A stretch of 64,000 nucleotides of DNA from Nitrospira sp. ST-bin5 (GTDB taxonomy: Bacteria > Nitrospirota > Nitrospiria > Nitrospirales > Nitrospiraceae): contig MSXN01000004.1 of the NCBI GenBank assembly GCA_002083555.1, forward strand, positions 62,001 to 126,000, read 5' to 3'. The notes below the pieces were generated by a model, which saw only the letters and a program-made list of their open reading frames with translations, searched no databases and was not told the origin of the DNA. The position numbers and the translations under genes were made by a program. This document shows, piece by piece, positions 43,051-51,471 of this stretch (position 1 is the stretch's first letter; the number at the start of each line of letters is the position of its first letter).

Positions 43051-44034
43051 ATGATTGCGATGCTCTCCCGGGTTGCGCTCTCCCTTCTCATAGGATTCTC
43101 CCTCCCCAATGAAGGCATGGCTGCGACATCAGCTTATGCTCAAACCACGGAAGGTCTTGATCTCAATCGAGTCCACTTCGTCATCTCCGCGCCGCCGGAG
43201 GTCACCTCACGATTGTCCCGGCACGCCAGATCCCTCTTTACCAAGGCCGGGCTTCCATTACCTGATCCAGAAGGCCACGACAGGCCGTTCATCGCCACGC
43301 TCACGCTGACTCTCGCTCCGCAATCTTTGGGGGAAGGCTGCACAGGCCACCTCCTCTATGACCCATCACTCACCCTCACGGAACCAGTCCGTATCCCAAG
43401 AAATTCGGTCATCATGGACGATGTCACCTGGCTCGCCCACACAGGCACTCAGGTCAGGAAGTCCGTCTCACTCTCGGACTTGGAGCGAGACCTTGAGGAA
43501 TTGGTCGACCAATTCCTCTCAGACTACCGCGCAACCAACGCCGGATCGCGCTCCCCAATACCCCGAACCACCCATCCAACACCGCATCCAGGTGCACAGC
43601 ATCCAGACACTCCAGCAACTGCTCTGGAGGCCCTTCGTAGCGACTCCCCATTGAAAGGACTGCGTAGCGATCAGCTTCAGATCTCCATAACGGCTGGGCG
43701 ATTCAGCCAGTCGCTCACGACCCAGGCCCTGCAACAGTTCAGCGATGCCGGACTCGCCCTCTCGCCAAGCCGAGATCAGCATGGCCAAACGACACTCGGC
43801 GTGGAACTGATTCAGCAGCCTCTGGAGGACCGATGCCCCGGCAAAGTTCTCTATGAGTCTGGCCTGTACCTCGTCGAACAGATTCAGCTCACGCGCAACC
43901 CGCGAATATCGATCTGGAGCGATACCTGGCTACGCGAGACGACGCTGGTCGTTGCCCCACGCTCACAAGAACAACTCGAGTCCGACCAGGATGCCTTACT
44001 CCGACAGTTCATCGATTCATTGAAGGCGCGCTGA
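43051..44034 (+). CDS. Secreted protein with an internal domain duplication
   Basis: This 327-residue exported protein has a signal peptide cleaved near MAATSA or AYAQ. It contains two copies of a roughly 120-residue domain, at about 36-160 and 200-327. Each has an opening strand (DLNRVHFVISAPPE; SDQLQISITAGR), a helix with an AGL turn (KAGLPLPD; DAGLALSP), a strand with a conserved L-x-L (ATLTLTLAPQSLGEGC; LGVELIQQPLEDRC), a G-L-Y-strand (GHLLYDPSLTLTEPV; GKVLYESGLYLVEQI), a W (DDVTWL; SDTWL) and a C-terminal helix with DQFLSDY or RQFIDSL. A Thr/Pro-rich linker joins them. Each copy keeps one cysteine at the same place. No known family. Confidence 0.78.
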   Translation: MIAMLSRVALSLLIGFSLPNEGMAATSAYAQTTEGLDLNRVHFVISAPPEVTSRLSRHARSLFTKAGLPLPDPEGHDRPFIATLTLTLAPQSLGEGCTGHLLYDPSLTLTEPVRIPRNSVIMDDVTWLAHTGTQVRKSVSLSDLERDLEELVDQFLSDYRATNAGSRSPIPRTTHPTPHPGAQHPDTPATALEALRSDSPLKGLRSDQLQISITAGRFSQSLTTQALQQFSDAGLALSPSRDQHGQTTLGVELIQQPLEDRCPGKVLYESGLYLVEQIQLTRNPRISIWSDTWLRETTLVVAPRSQEQLESDQDALLRQFIDSLKAR

Positions 44035-44144
44035 CAGGGTGAGATCCTTTCATTGCTTCCTCAGTCACTGGGATTTAGAATTCTACAATTCCTTCTCCTA
44101 CCGCTACCAACGCGCCGACGGAGAACCATGGTGGAGTTGAAGTG

Positions 44145-44531
44145 ATGAAAGAAAATAAACGCATTCCCACGGATGGCGAGCCGATCCAATGGAAGAGTCC
44201 ATTTGCAGCGTTAGGGAAGCTCACGCTCCCGCCGGCCACGGCTGGGCAGCCTCCACCTATGCGTGCAGAACCGGCCCCAAAGAAGCACCGCGGACGGGTG
44301 GATATCATCAGACAGACCGCTCATCGAGGGGGAAAGACCGTCACCGCGGTGACGGGTTTTGTCGGAATCAGCCAGGCTGAAAAGGAACGGCTCGCAAAGA
44401 GCATTCAGACAGCCTGCGGAGCCGGCGGGACGGTCAAAGAGGGACAGATCGAGATTCAGGGTGACCAGCGAGAACTGATCGCACGCATATTAACTGACGC
44501 CGGATTTCGCCCGGTGTTTGCCGGCGGCTGA
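44145..44531 (+). CDS. SUI1/eIF1-family translation factor (YciH-like)
   Basis: The ATG at 44145 is preferred to the GTG three bases earlier; GGAG lies about nine bases upstream. The 128-residue protein has a basic N-terminal tail and, from about 48, the SUI1 domain: RGRVDIIRQTAHRGGKTVTA, VTGFVGISQAEKERLAKSIQ, CGAGGTVKEGQIEIQGDQRE and LIARILTDAGFRPVF. The GGTVKEGQIEIQGD loop is the hallmark of eIF1/YciH, which binds the ribosomal P site region and influences start selection. YciH is not essential in E. coli. Monocistronic. Confidence 0.95.
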   Translation: MKENKRIPTDGEPIQWKSPFAALGKLTLPPATAGQPPPMRAEPAPKKHRGRVDIIRQTAHRGGKTVTAVTGFVGISQAEKERLAKSIQTACGAGGTVKEGQIEIQGDQRELIARILTDAGFRPVFAGG

Positions 44532-44580
44532 ACCGCAGCCTCCCCTCGACAGTTGCCCATAGAAAAGCACCCCCACACTT

Positions 44581-44832
44581 TCAGAGAGAAACGCTCACCG
44601 CAGGCGACACTCGCTCCAGTACTTGCCGAGGAAGAAATGCCGTCAGATCCTGTGGCTGCATGACAGACAACAGCCGCTCGATCCGCTGTTCATTGGTTCC
44701 CCCCATTGGCAAATCTGCTGCCATCAATGCATCCATCAATTCACGCGAGGTGAGCTGCCGAAGAAATTCGGGGGCCGAATGATTCAACTGAATCTGCGAA
44801 AGATACTTGCGCCCGTCTACCTGTGCTTCCAT
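44581..44832 (-). CDS. Small protein with SAP-like helix pair
   Basis: This 83-residue protein has GGAGGG eight bases before the ATG. The central SRELMDALMAADLPMGGTNE then QRIERLLSVM resembles a SAP motif (L-x-x-x-L-x-x-x-x-L-P-x-x-G-x-x-x-x-x-x-x-R-L), a helix pair used for nucleic-acid binding. The N-terminal part (ISQIQLNHSAPEF-like) and the C-terminal LPRQVLERVSPAVSVSL have no recognised fold. It converges with the SUI1 gene. The SAP match is by eye, and the gene call rests on the ribosome-binding site. Confidence 0.68.
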   Translation of the reverse strand: MEAQVDGRKYLSQIQLNHSAPEFLRQLTSRELMDALMAADLPMGGTNEQRIERLLSVMQPQDLTAFLPRQVLERVSPAVSVSL

Positions 44833-45069
44833 CTCTGGTTCCCTCCGTATTGCGTGTCACCCGTCAATAACCGCCAACAATGAAAGAATACCGGACCTAT
44901 TGGATATGCGCATTCCCCGGTATGGTTACCTCAAAAGGAGGGTACTGACGCTCCTCGCCAGCGCCTTACGGTTCAATCTCCCTGTGCTTTCAGCCCCTTC
45001 CATAGGTAGACATTTCCACCGTGCTTCGGCTATCATCCCTCCGCATTTCTTCAGCAAATACAATCCAGT

Positions 45070-45145
45070 GGCGGTGTAGCTCAGTTGGTAGAGCAGCGGA
45101 CTCATAAGCCGCGGGTCTCCCGTTCAATCCGGGACACCGCCACCA
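45070..45145 (+). tRNA. tRNA-Met (CAT anticodon), CCA encoded
   Basis: The 76-nt cloverleaf has acceptor arms GGCGGTG and CACCGCC with discriminator A and encoded CCA. The D arm is in TAGCTCAGTTGGTAGAGCA, the anticodon stem CAGCGGACTCATAAGCCGC carries CAT, and the T arm has GTTCAATCC. The anticodon fits elongator methionine; a CAT anticodon can also belong to tRNA-Ile2 after lysidine modification, which sequence alone does not exclude. The first acceptor pair is G-C, so it is not initiator tRNA. Confidence 0.93.
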
Positions 45146-45304
45146 ATCCTCCCCTTCCATTTATCAAGAATCCTCAACAGTTCTATAGATTCTAACTTCA
45201 CACGAGAACGTCATTGCAAATTGGCTTCCGACCTGGATCGATCAAAACAACCGGCCCGACCGTTCGGTTGTCATTCCGTCGACACCCGGACGTCGATTGC
45301 ATAA

Positions 45305-46756
45305 CTACTGACGACCCTGTGTGCGCCTCAAATAGACGACTGCCGCTCCATTCCATGGAGGAGCGAAAAAACGCGAGCCATTGCCCTGTACCTCAGCAGC
45401 ACTTGTCGTCGTCCCATCAGCCGGATTAAAAAACTGCACGCTGTATTGGCCAGTCCATGAAGAGAGGTCAATATCCGTTCTCCCCGCACTCGGCAAGTAC
45501 ATCAGGAACTCGGAACCGTCGGGATTGTAGAGGCAATAGCCGGACTCGCAGATGGATCTGCCGGTTTCCGCCACCATGCCCAGAAGATTGGCAATGCGCC
45601 TGTTCGCCCACTCCAGCGTTTGGGCTTGTGCGGCGCGCACGGCGGCCATCACGGGAGCCGATTCGCGCTCGTTGAGGTAACTGAAATAGACCGCGCGCAT
45701 GAGGTTGCGCCAGGGCACATCGACTCCGATCGTGCCGCACGTCAGCACAGCGTGGTCCGTGTCATACCAGGCAATCGCCTTGTGGCCATCATTCGCGGGT
45801 GGATTGGCGTCGTAGTTCGTGCCGTCACTGGTGCAGGTCGGCATCACAATATCAGGCCGCGGATTGTTGAACAGATACTCATTATCGGTTCGGTGTCCGA
45901 AATCGTACGCGCTCTGCATCACAAGATGCCGCACGCTGCCCTGCTGCCTCTCACAGTCACGGATCTGGTCCATCACATGATTCTGCCAGTCCTCGGAGCC
46001 GCGACTCTGCACCTCATTCGTCACCTCAAACATCACATCCCCGATATCCTTGAAGGTGTCCACGAACTTGCAAATGTATCCGTCTTGAAAAGCAGTGATC
46101 CTCGGATTGGCCAATGTCATCGTCTCTTCCACTTTGCCATTCCCATTCATATCCGCATCGATTCCATTGGCATTATTGGCCGCTTGATACGGATGGCCAA
46201 TGGAATAGTCGTCGTATTCCAGATGACCGCTCGAAAACAGCATGACCGACGGATAGACCCCTGTGGCCAACGCCTCTTGAACCCGGCTCCGCATGCGGTC
46301 GAAGTAGTCCTGACTGAATCGACTCAAGTCATAGATACCGACCGTGACAGGAACGCCCGCGGTCCCGTCGGTCCGCGAGCCAATCCGAAGATACGGCAAC
46401 TGATCGAGCGGTACACGAAGGTAGGTCCCGTCTTTGAAATGAGCAGCCGAGGACCAGGCTCGCTGCTCCAATTGCCAGAGGCGCATGTGGTTCAGGCCAG
46501 CCCCCCTCACAGAAGCCAGAGCCGCCGTGAAGTCAGTTGTGACCGCCTCCGCACGCTGAATATCTTGCAGCCCCCGAAATGTCGCATCGAATTGAAGGCT
46601 CCCCTCAGGTCCTCCGCCAATACTGGAAAAGTAGACCGCCTTTCCCGTGGTACTGCTCACAATCCAGCGCGGATTGGTCTCGGAGACCGAGAGATTCGCC
46701 TGTGCAGGAATGGCCGAGAGCAGTAGCCAAACCAATACTCCCACTCTGATCATCAT
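45305..46756 (-). CDS. Secreted glycoside-hydrolase-like TIM barrel protein
   Basis: The ATG at 46756 begins a signal peptide (MMIRVGVLVWLLLSAIPAQA) with GGAG upstream; the 70 codons before it are rejected. The 483-residue mature-type protein follows the pattern of cellulase-like/DUF4038-type proteins: an opening SETNPRWIVSSTTGKAVYFS, GLNHMRLWQLEQ, a mid-barrel GYICKFVDTFKDIGDVMFEV with the acid-base E in TNEVQ, and a late VETGRSIC. The C-terminal 80 residues (SEFLMYLPSAGRTDIDLSSW, QYSVQFFNPADG, FFAPPWNGAAVVYLRR) are the putative collagen-binding beta-sandwich found in this group. The substrate is unknown. Cysteines suggest disulfides. Confidence 0.83.
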   Translation of the reverse strand: MMIRVGVLVWLLLSAIPAQANLSVSETNPRWIVSSTTGKAVYFSSIGGGPEGSLQFDATFRGLQDIQRAEAVTTDFTAALASVRGAGLNHMRLWQLEQRAWSSAAHFKDGTYLRVPLDQLPYLRIGSRTDGTAGVPVTVGIYDLSRFSQDYFDRMRSRVQEALATGVYPSVMLFSSGHLEYDDYSIGHPYQAANNANGIDADMNGNGKVEETMTLANPRITAFQDGYICKFVDTFKDIGDVMFEVTNEVQSRGSEDWQNHVMDQIRDCERQQGSVRHLVMQSAYDFGHRTDNEYLFNNPRPDIVMPTCTSDGTNYDANPPANDGHKAIAWYDTDHAVLTCGTIGVDVPWRNLMRAVYFSYLNERESAPVMAAVRAAQAQTLEWANRRIANLLGMVAETGRSICESGYCLYNPDGSEFLMYLPSAGRTDIDLSSWTGQYSVQFFNPADGTTTSAAEVQGNGSRFFAPPWNGAAVVYLRRTQGRQ

Positions 46757-47093
46757 GCCTTTCTTTACTCCATGGCGAACGGCCCATGTATAGGGACCTG
46801 AATCGGGAATCGATGGAGCAATCACTTCCTCACCTTCCATTTCCTCACCCCCAACGCCTCCCAAGCGCACGCACTCGCACGACGGCAATCTCGCACCCAA
46901 CAACAGACCTCGGAGATCCTGGGCCTTGGCGATCCCTCTGCCAGCGATGCTAGACTTGCTCAGCATCCTGCCATGTCAATCCGCAGATCACCCCCACCAG
47001 CGTATCCGCACTCGTACGGGACACCCTGCTTCAATGCCGCCCTCTGTTCTCCACCTTTACCATGAGGTTCAGAGCTCTAGCATCTTACAGGCT
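46757..47093. other. Intergenic region before the polymerase cassette
   Basis: About 340 bases lie upstream of the glycoside hydrolase and downstream of the polymerase gene. A reverse in-frame extension of the hydrolase covers part of it but carries no signal peptide and no motif. No terminator with a T-run was found after the polymerase stop at 47094. Confidence 0.4.
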
Positions 47094-49316
47094 TCACCTT
47101 GCGCAATTCATACGCAAGGGAGCAAGCAACACCGAGACAGCCTTCTGAATCAATGTCACATAGGCGTCGATATCGTAGGTAATGGTGCCGTCGCCTCCGG
47201 CCACGGCGCGCACGCGATCTTCGGGCAACGCCGCTTTACTCTGGCAGATCACATAGTGAATGGTCTCTCCCGGCTGCACCGGCACACCTCGCCGCTGGAG
47301 CTCTTTTGCAGCAATGCTGGTCTGGGTCGCATGGCGATAGTGCTCCGGCGCTTGCGTCAACGTCTTCCCGATCGCCACCTCTTCGATCGACGCGCGCCCC
47401 TCACGTAGGTAACGGCAATAGTCCTCCGTCAATGCCTCGATCTCCGGAATCCGCATCCGCAATTCAGCAATCGTCTGCCCCTGCCCCATCCGCTGCAACA
47501 CCTCTGATTGAAACTGCTTCACAATGAGCGGAGCATCGGATCGCCGCACTTCGAGTCCGCGCACCTTCATCCGCCCGTTGTCGAACAGTCCGACGAACTG
47601 ATTGTGCACCGGCATGCGCGGATTGACGCGGGACGGCAGAAAGCCGATCCAGCGATACAGGCCTTCGACGACAATCGGCAATTCTGTCTGTGTACTGATG
47701 TCGGCCGCCAACCGGTCGTAGGCATCTCGCCCGGCGCCCGGCTTCTGCAGCCAGAGCGAATCGACGATGGCATGCAGGAAGCGAAAGCCCTGTGACTCGG
47801 CGATCTCTTTGGCGCGCAGCAGCACCTCGCGACTATAGGCCGTGACCGCCTCATGCGCTTCGATTCTCCCAAAACGCGCATTCTTGTAGCCGAGATAGCC
47901 GAACGATACGACCAGCAGCCACTTCAGCGCCGTCTGGCGCTGATCGATGATCTGCCGCATCGCGTCGATAGGCGCCGTCTTGAGCTGCTGTTTATACTGC
48001 GCCCGTTTGGCGAGGAGCGGAGCCAGCGTCCGGGGAATCAACCCCTGGGAGATCCGGCAGGTGTGATGGGCGATCTCCGGCACGCGCGCGGCAGGGTTCT
48101 CCGCGCAACATCGACAATTGACGGTCTCCGGCGACACATTGAAGCGGGTCATGATCGTGGGATACATCGAGGCGAAATCCAGCTCGCCGACGCCTTCGTG
48201 ATAGCCGGAAATCGGCGCGTAGGTCAGTCCCCCTTGATCCGTCTCCAGGAACTCCACTCCCGTCTTAAATTCCTCCACCTGCTGTTTGCGATAGGGAATG
48301 AGAATTCCCGCCCGATGGGCTTGCTCGAGTTGCATGGACGTAATCCCGGTCCCGGTGGTCGTGCGGGCCATCTGCTGGATCGGCACTTTCGTCACGCGCG
48401 ATTGCTCGAACAGTCCGGCCAGGCCGGTCTCCGACAAGGCGAAGGAGTTCCGCCGATCGAGATGGAGCCGGCCATAGAGGGTCCGCTCGCCGGCGTGAGC
48501 CAGCACCCGTCCGTACGACACATAGGAGCGCGGTGCGCGAGTGCCGATCGCATGAGCCGGATCACGGTTCAAGCTCAGCGGCACGCGCATCTGCGCGGAC
48601 ATCCGCAGCAGGCGGGGCAGAATGTAGGAGTCCCCCCAATCGGTCAGCAGGATATCCGGATCATGCCGCTGCAGCAGGGCCTCGACGGTCTGGAGAAATT
48701 CCACCGGATCGTCTCCATTAAGAACTCGCTCCTCGCCCTCGACTCGGACGGCCAACTGGACCACCCCGCCATGATTCGGATTCGGCGAGGCCCCCTCCAA
48801 GAGAAACTCCATGATCCGGAGAGGCGGCAGACGATAGTCCGTTTCCCAGGGCGAGTCAGTCGCAACAATCATCTGCACGACCGCATCAGCAGTGATCTCG
48901 ACCTCACAACGGCAGAGGGGAAAGAGTCCGCGGTCATAGAAATAGCGCTGCGGGAGTCCGACATCGGCATGATAGAAATGCAGTTCTGGCACACCCGCCA
49001 TAAGCTGCTTGACGGCTTCATGAAATCTGGTCGGCTGCAGAATCGACACGTCGCAGACCGGAATCGTGTCAGCCGACCAGAGCTCACGGCGTTGGACGCA
49101 GTTCACCTGAAAAGAGATACGCTGGCTCGTGAGGAGGCGCCAGGCTACGGCAAGATCGGCTGATGACCCGGCAAGATAGAACGACGGACGATAGGGATCG
49201 ACCAGACGGCAGCGGATTCCCTCGTCGTCGAGAATCCAAATCGCCATGCCGGCGTGGACAGGATAGGCATCAAGGAGCCACCCCGCCAGACGGTGGGAGG
49301 GAAGACCGGACATCAT
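47094..49316 (-). CDS. Family B DNA polymerase with Pol-epsilon-like Cys insert
   Basis: This 740-residue polymerase has motif A DFASMYPTIM (D380), motif B KWLLVVSFGYLGYKNARFG (from K465) and a motif C reading AIVDSLW, where the usual YxDTDS keeps only the second, catalytic aspartate (D519). Directly after motif A lies a cysteine cluster (C401, C403, C404, C420), at the position of the Fe-S/zinc cysteine insert of eukaryotic Pol epsilon. The N-terminal exonuclease region shows no intact DxE, NxxxFD or YxxxD motifs, so proofreading is probably lost. It is shorter than E. coli Pol II (783). Last gene of a six-gene cassette; its start overlaps the preceding gene by 47 bases. Confidence 0.88.
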   Translation of the reverse strand: MMSGLPSHRLAGWLLDAYPVHAGMAIWILDDEGIRCRLVDPYRPSFYLAGSSADLAVAWRLLTSQRISFQVNCVQRRELWSADTIPVCDVSILQPTRFHEAVKQLMAGVPELHFYHADVGLPQRYFYDRGLFPLCRCEVEITADAVVQMIVATDSPWETDYRLPPLRIMEFLLEGASPNPNHGGVVQLAVRVEGEERVLNGDDPVEFLQTVEALLQRHDPDILLTDWGDSYILPRLLRMSAQMRVPLSLNRDPAHAIGTRAPRSYVSYGRVLAHAGERTLYGRLHLDRRNSFALSETGLAGLFEQSRVTKVPIQQMARTTTGTGITSMQLEQAHRAGILIPYRKQQVEEFKTGVEFLETDQGGLTYAPISGYHEGVGELDFASMYPTIMTRFNVSPETVNCRCCAENPAARVPEIAHHTCRISQGLIPRTLAPLLAKRAQYKQQLKTAPIDAMRQIIDQRQTALKWLLVVSFGYLGYKNARFGRIEAHEAVTAYSREVLLRAKEIAESQGFRFLHAIVDSLWLQKPGAGRDAYDRLAADISTQTELPIVVEGLYRWIGFLPSRVNPRMPVHNQFVGLFDNGRMKVRGLEVRRSDAPLIVKQFQSEVLQRMGQGQTIAELRMRIPEIEALTEDYCRYLREGRASIEEVAIGKTLTQAPEHYRHATQTSIAAKELQRRGVPVQPGETIHYVICQSKAALPEDRVRAVAGGDGTITYDIDAYVTLIQKAVSVLLAPLRMNCAR

Positions 49317-49560
49317 GATCGGCGACCGCCTGTGATAACCGCTGTAATTGTTTCTGTTGTTCCAGCATCATCGACAGCAACATCACCTCGAACGGTGTGT
49401 CGCGGGCCAGATAGGCTCCGGCGGCAGAGTGACGCCGCGCCGCCGCGAACAATTCATCCAGCGCCTGCTGATCTTCCGCCCGCAACGCGCGCCGGTATCG
49501 CCGCCAGGAGGCGATCTCTTGCTGCACCATCTGCGTGAAGGTCGTCAGTGTCCGTCCCAT
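49270..49560 (-). CDS. Small helical protein of the polymerase cassette
   Basis: The ATG at 49560 starts four bases after the stop of the RecA-like gene and gives 96 residues; the longer upstream reading overlaps that gene antiparallel in frame choice and is rejected. The product is helical: FTQMVQQEIASWRRYRRALR, DQQALDELFAAARRHSAAGA, FEVMLLSMMLEQQKQLQRLS. It overlaps the polymerase start by 47 bases, so the two are translationally coupled. It may be a polymerase partner or clamp-binding subunit (inference from position). I do not recognise a family. Confidence 0.72.
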   Translation of the reverse strand: MGRTLTTFTQMVQQEIASWRRYRRALRAEDQQALDELFAAARRHSAAGAYLARDTPFEVMLLSMMLEQQKQLQRLSQAVADHDVRSSLPPSGGVAP

Positions 49561-49564
49561 GAAC

Positions 49565-50296
49565 CTACCGGGACTCCAATACCGTCCGGGCGACCTCCCA
49601 TACCTGGCCGGCCTCTCGGCCATTCGACTCTTCCTCAAGCCTGATAATCCCCTGGCCCGGCGCCTCGCCAACACGAATGACACGATCCGCCTGGCCACGG
49701 AGTTGGTCAATGAACCGATGACGTGAAGGCATGACCGCTGGGATCGGAGGGCAGAGACACACAAGCACATACCCCCGTTGGGCCATCCGACGCAGGTGCT
49801 GCATCATTCGACCAGCCAGCCGCGCGGCTTCCTGAGACGGTACGGCCTCATCGTAAAACGTTTCAAACAGCCCGGAGACAATGGCGATTCTGGACTGATA
49901 CCGCGTCAGCGCCTCCTCCAGACAATCCGACACCAACCGCTCCATTTGATGACAGGTGAACGCGCGGGCGACGTGAACCAGAGAGAGAATCTTTCGGGGA
50001 GCCTGGCGATGCGCTCTGGCCACTCGCCCAATCACAAAGGGGTCGAACGTGTTGGCCCCGTCAAGGTACACCACCGGCTCTCCGGCCAACGCACGATCCG
50101 CAGCCGCATGCAACCCGAGTCGCAACACCAACGGATGGCCATGCAACACCATCAAGCTGTGATCGGTTTGAAAAGGGATCCGGGCATGACGCAGCGTCAG
50201 GAGCCATTCACTGGATGCATCGGTTCGTTCCCGACACGTCAGCGGATTATCCAGCCCATCAGGAAACAGCAATAGACTTGATGCAGTCGCCGGCAT
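49565..50296 (-). CDS. RecA/Rad51-fold protein without ATPase motifs
   Basis: The ATG at 50296 has GAGAGGG directly upstream and gives 243 residues; a TTG 27 bases earlier is unlikely. The core follows Rad51/RadA: VVYLDGANTFDPFVIGRVAR lines up with the VYIDTEGTF segment, and LVHVARAFTCHQMERLV with the ARAYNxDHQ segment. The Walker A site reads GHPLVLRL instead of GxxxxGK[ST], and the Walker B aspartate is replaced (IAIVSGL). It should therefore not hydrolyse ATP. ImuA, the RecA-like protein of the ImuA-ImuB-DnaE2 mutasome, is a functional parallel (inference). It is followed four bases later by the 96-residue gene. Confidence 0.75.
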   Translation of the reverse strand: MPATASSLLLFPDGLDNPLTCRERTDASSEWLLTLRHARIPFQTDHSLMVLHGHPLVLRLGLHAAADRALAGEPVVYLDGANTFDPFVIGRVARAHRQAPRKILSLVHVARAFTCHQMERLVSDCLEEALTRYQSRIAIVSGLFETFYDEAVPSQEAARLAGRMMQHLRRMAQRGYVLVCLCPPIPAVMPSRHRFIDQLRGQADRVIRVGEAPGQGIIRLEEESNGREAGQVWEVARTVLESR

Positions 50297-50313
50297 TTCC
50301 CTCTCCCTCTCCG

Positions 50314-50496
50314 TTACCCGCAACAGCCCGCGCTAAATACCTGCCGTTGTCGATAGGCATTCCAGCAGGTCGCACAAAGCTCCACGGTCGAATGGGTGGC
50401 GACATCGACACAGGCCATACGCTGCTCAACGAGCGCGCCACAGTCTGCACAGGACCCGCTCACAACACGATCGACATTACGCTCTTGAACGACCAT
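50314..50496 (-). CDS. Small double-CxxC zinc ribbon
   Basis: The start at the ATG at 50496 has AAGGTGG six bases upstream and gives 60 residues. CADCG (about residues 16-20) and CATCW (about 42-46), with further cysteines at about 29 and at the C-terminus, form a treble-clef-like zinc ribbon: SCADCGALVEQRMACV and STVELCATCWNAYRQRQ. The gene overlaps the coiled-coil gene by 20 bases upstream and lies 17 bases before the RecA-like start. It is a probable part of the polymerase cassette, perhaps as a DNA-binding or assembly factor. Confidence 0.72.
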   Translation of the reverse strand: MVVQERNVDRVVSGSCADCGALVEQRMACVDVATHSTVELCATCWNAYRQRQVFSAGCCG

Positions 50497-50725
50497 GGGA
50501 CACCACCTTTGTGTTAGGGCGCACGTTGCGATTACACACCGTCGACATATATTCCTGTTCGGACCTGCTCCCCACCAGATTGCGCCACAACCTGATCGGC
50601 AACGGCTCCGCTTTCGCATGCCCGAGTTCCCATCGCACTTCCCGAAGCTGCCCGTTCAGTGAATCAATCGTCCGTTCAAGAGAGACTAACCGCTCCGTCA
50701 CTAGCGTTCGTCCGCTTGTCAGCAT
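50477..50725 (-). CDS. Coiled-coil protein, first effector gene of the cassette
   Basis: This 82-residue protein has AGGAGG six bases before its ATG. Residues about 8-34 (VTERLVSLERTIDSLNGQLR) form a short coiled coil; the remainder is basic (RLWRNLVGSRSEQEY and a terminal HGRSRA). A half-operator TTGGTTACA lies directly upstream, overlapping the Shine-Dalgarno region. It overlaps the zinc-ribbon gene by 20 bases. Function unknown. Confidence 0.7.
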   Translation of the reverse strand: MLTSGRTLVTERLVSLERTIDSLNGQLREVRWELGHAKAEPLPIRLWRNLVGSRSEQEYMSTVCNRNVRPNTKVVSHGRSRA

Positions 50726-50735
50726 GGTCCCCTCC

Positions 50736-50744
50736 TTGGTTACA
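50736..50744. promoter_or_regulatory. Half-operator for the XRE-S24 repressor (candidate)
   Basis: TTGGTTACA on the plus strand (TGTAACCAA on the minus strand) repeats the 9-base left half of the palindrome at 51472-51488. It lies 11-19 bases before the ATG of the coiled-coil gene, where a bound repressor would block translation initiation or transcription. Confidence 0.45.
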
Positions 50745-50751
50745 AATCAGT

Positions 50752-50867
50752 CTGTTGAAACTGCCCGCCAGCTTCGTTCTCGCTGCGCTCAGAGGCTCCA
50801 CGTACGAACTGAGTACGCATCGCCCCTTCGCTGGCTGCGGCCTTGCTGAACAGCCAGTTTGAACAGC
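50752..50867. repeat. Dispersed 120-bp element, copy 2 (inverse orientation)
   Basis: CTGTTGAAACTGCCCGCCAG at the left end and CAGTTTGAACAG at the right end are inverted repeats. Read in reverse, the unit contains CAGCAAGGCCGCAGCCAGCG and GAACGAAGCTGGCGGGC, matching 5754-5875. The centre differs. It sits between the repressor gene and the rest of the polymerase cassette. Confidence 0.75.
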
Positions 50868-50923
50868 CTGAGAACAACACCGATTCCACACTCCTGACAT
50901 CCCCTGTCATTTCTCATCCTCTG

Positions 50924-51469
50924 CTAAATCGCACAATGGCGAATCACGCCAATCAACAGTCCTTCGATATGGAAGTGATCGTTCGGCCCGACGATGATCG
51001 GTTGCATCGCCGCATTGGCCGGATGCAATTCGATGTGGGCATCTTTTTTGATATAGGTTTTGATCGTCGCTTCCTGATTCACCAGGGCGACGACCGTCTG
51101 CCCGTTGCGGGCATGTTCCTGTTTGCGCACGATCACCAGATCGCCGGGTAGGATGCCGTCATCTTTCATCGACTCCCCTTTCACGCGCAGCGCGAAGGTA
51201 TCGCCCCCGCGCAGCATGCTCGGCGGAACGTCGATCAGATCGGATTGCGGCACGGGTTCAATCGGAGACCCGGCCGCCACGATTCCCGCCATGGGAATTT
51301 CCGCCCGGCGCTGAAGCTGCTCTAACGCCACACGCACCATGCCGGGAATGCGGCGCATCCCGGCTTCGTACCGCGCCACCGACACGCGGGTCGTGCTCAA
51401 CGCTTCAGCCAATTGCTGCTGCGTCAGTCCTAATCCTTCTCGAATCCGCTTTAGATCGTTCGATTTCAT
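50924..51469 (-). CDS. LexA-like XRE-S24 repressor
   Basis: This 181-residue protein joins an XRE helix-turn-helix (LKRIREGLGLTQQQLAEALS, TTRVSVARYEAGMRR) to an S24 self-cleaving domain. The A-G cleavage site is in GIVAAGSPIE (about residue 65), the nucleophile serine in VKGESMKDDGILPGD and the lysine in ATIKTYIKK. On DNA damage, RecA filaments should trigger its cleavage, releasing target genes. LexA itself has a different (winged) N-terminal domain. It precedes the polymerase cassette and has a palindrome immediately upstream, so autoregulation and control of the cassette are expected. Confidence 0.9.
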   Translation of the reverse strand: MKSNDLKRIREGLGLTQQQLAEALSTTRVSVARYEAGMRRIPGMVRVALEQLQRRAEIPMAGIVAAGSPIEPVPQSDLIDVPPSMLRGGDTFALRVKGESMKDDGILPGDLVIVRKQEHARNGQTVVALVNQEATIKTYIKKDAHIELHPANAAMQPIIVGPNDHFHIEGLLIGVIRHCAI

Positions 51470-51471
51470 GA

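Noticed and set aside
45620..46726. 368-codon plus-strand frame opposite the glycoside-hydrolase-like gene
   Set aside because: No motif and no start signal; the opposite strand has a signal peptide, TIM-barrel blocks and a C-terminal sandwich domain.
47853..49163. 436-codon plus-strand frame opposite the family B polymerase gene
   Set aside because: It is antisense to a gene with clear polymerase motifs A, B and C; the composition is typical of a reverse-strand shadow.
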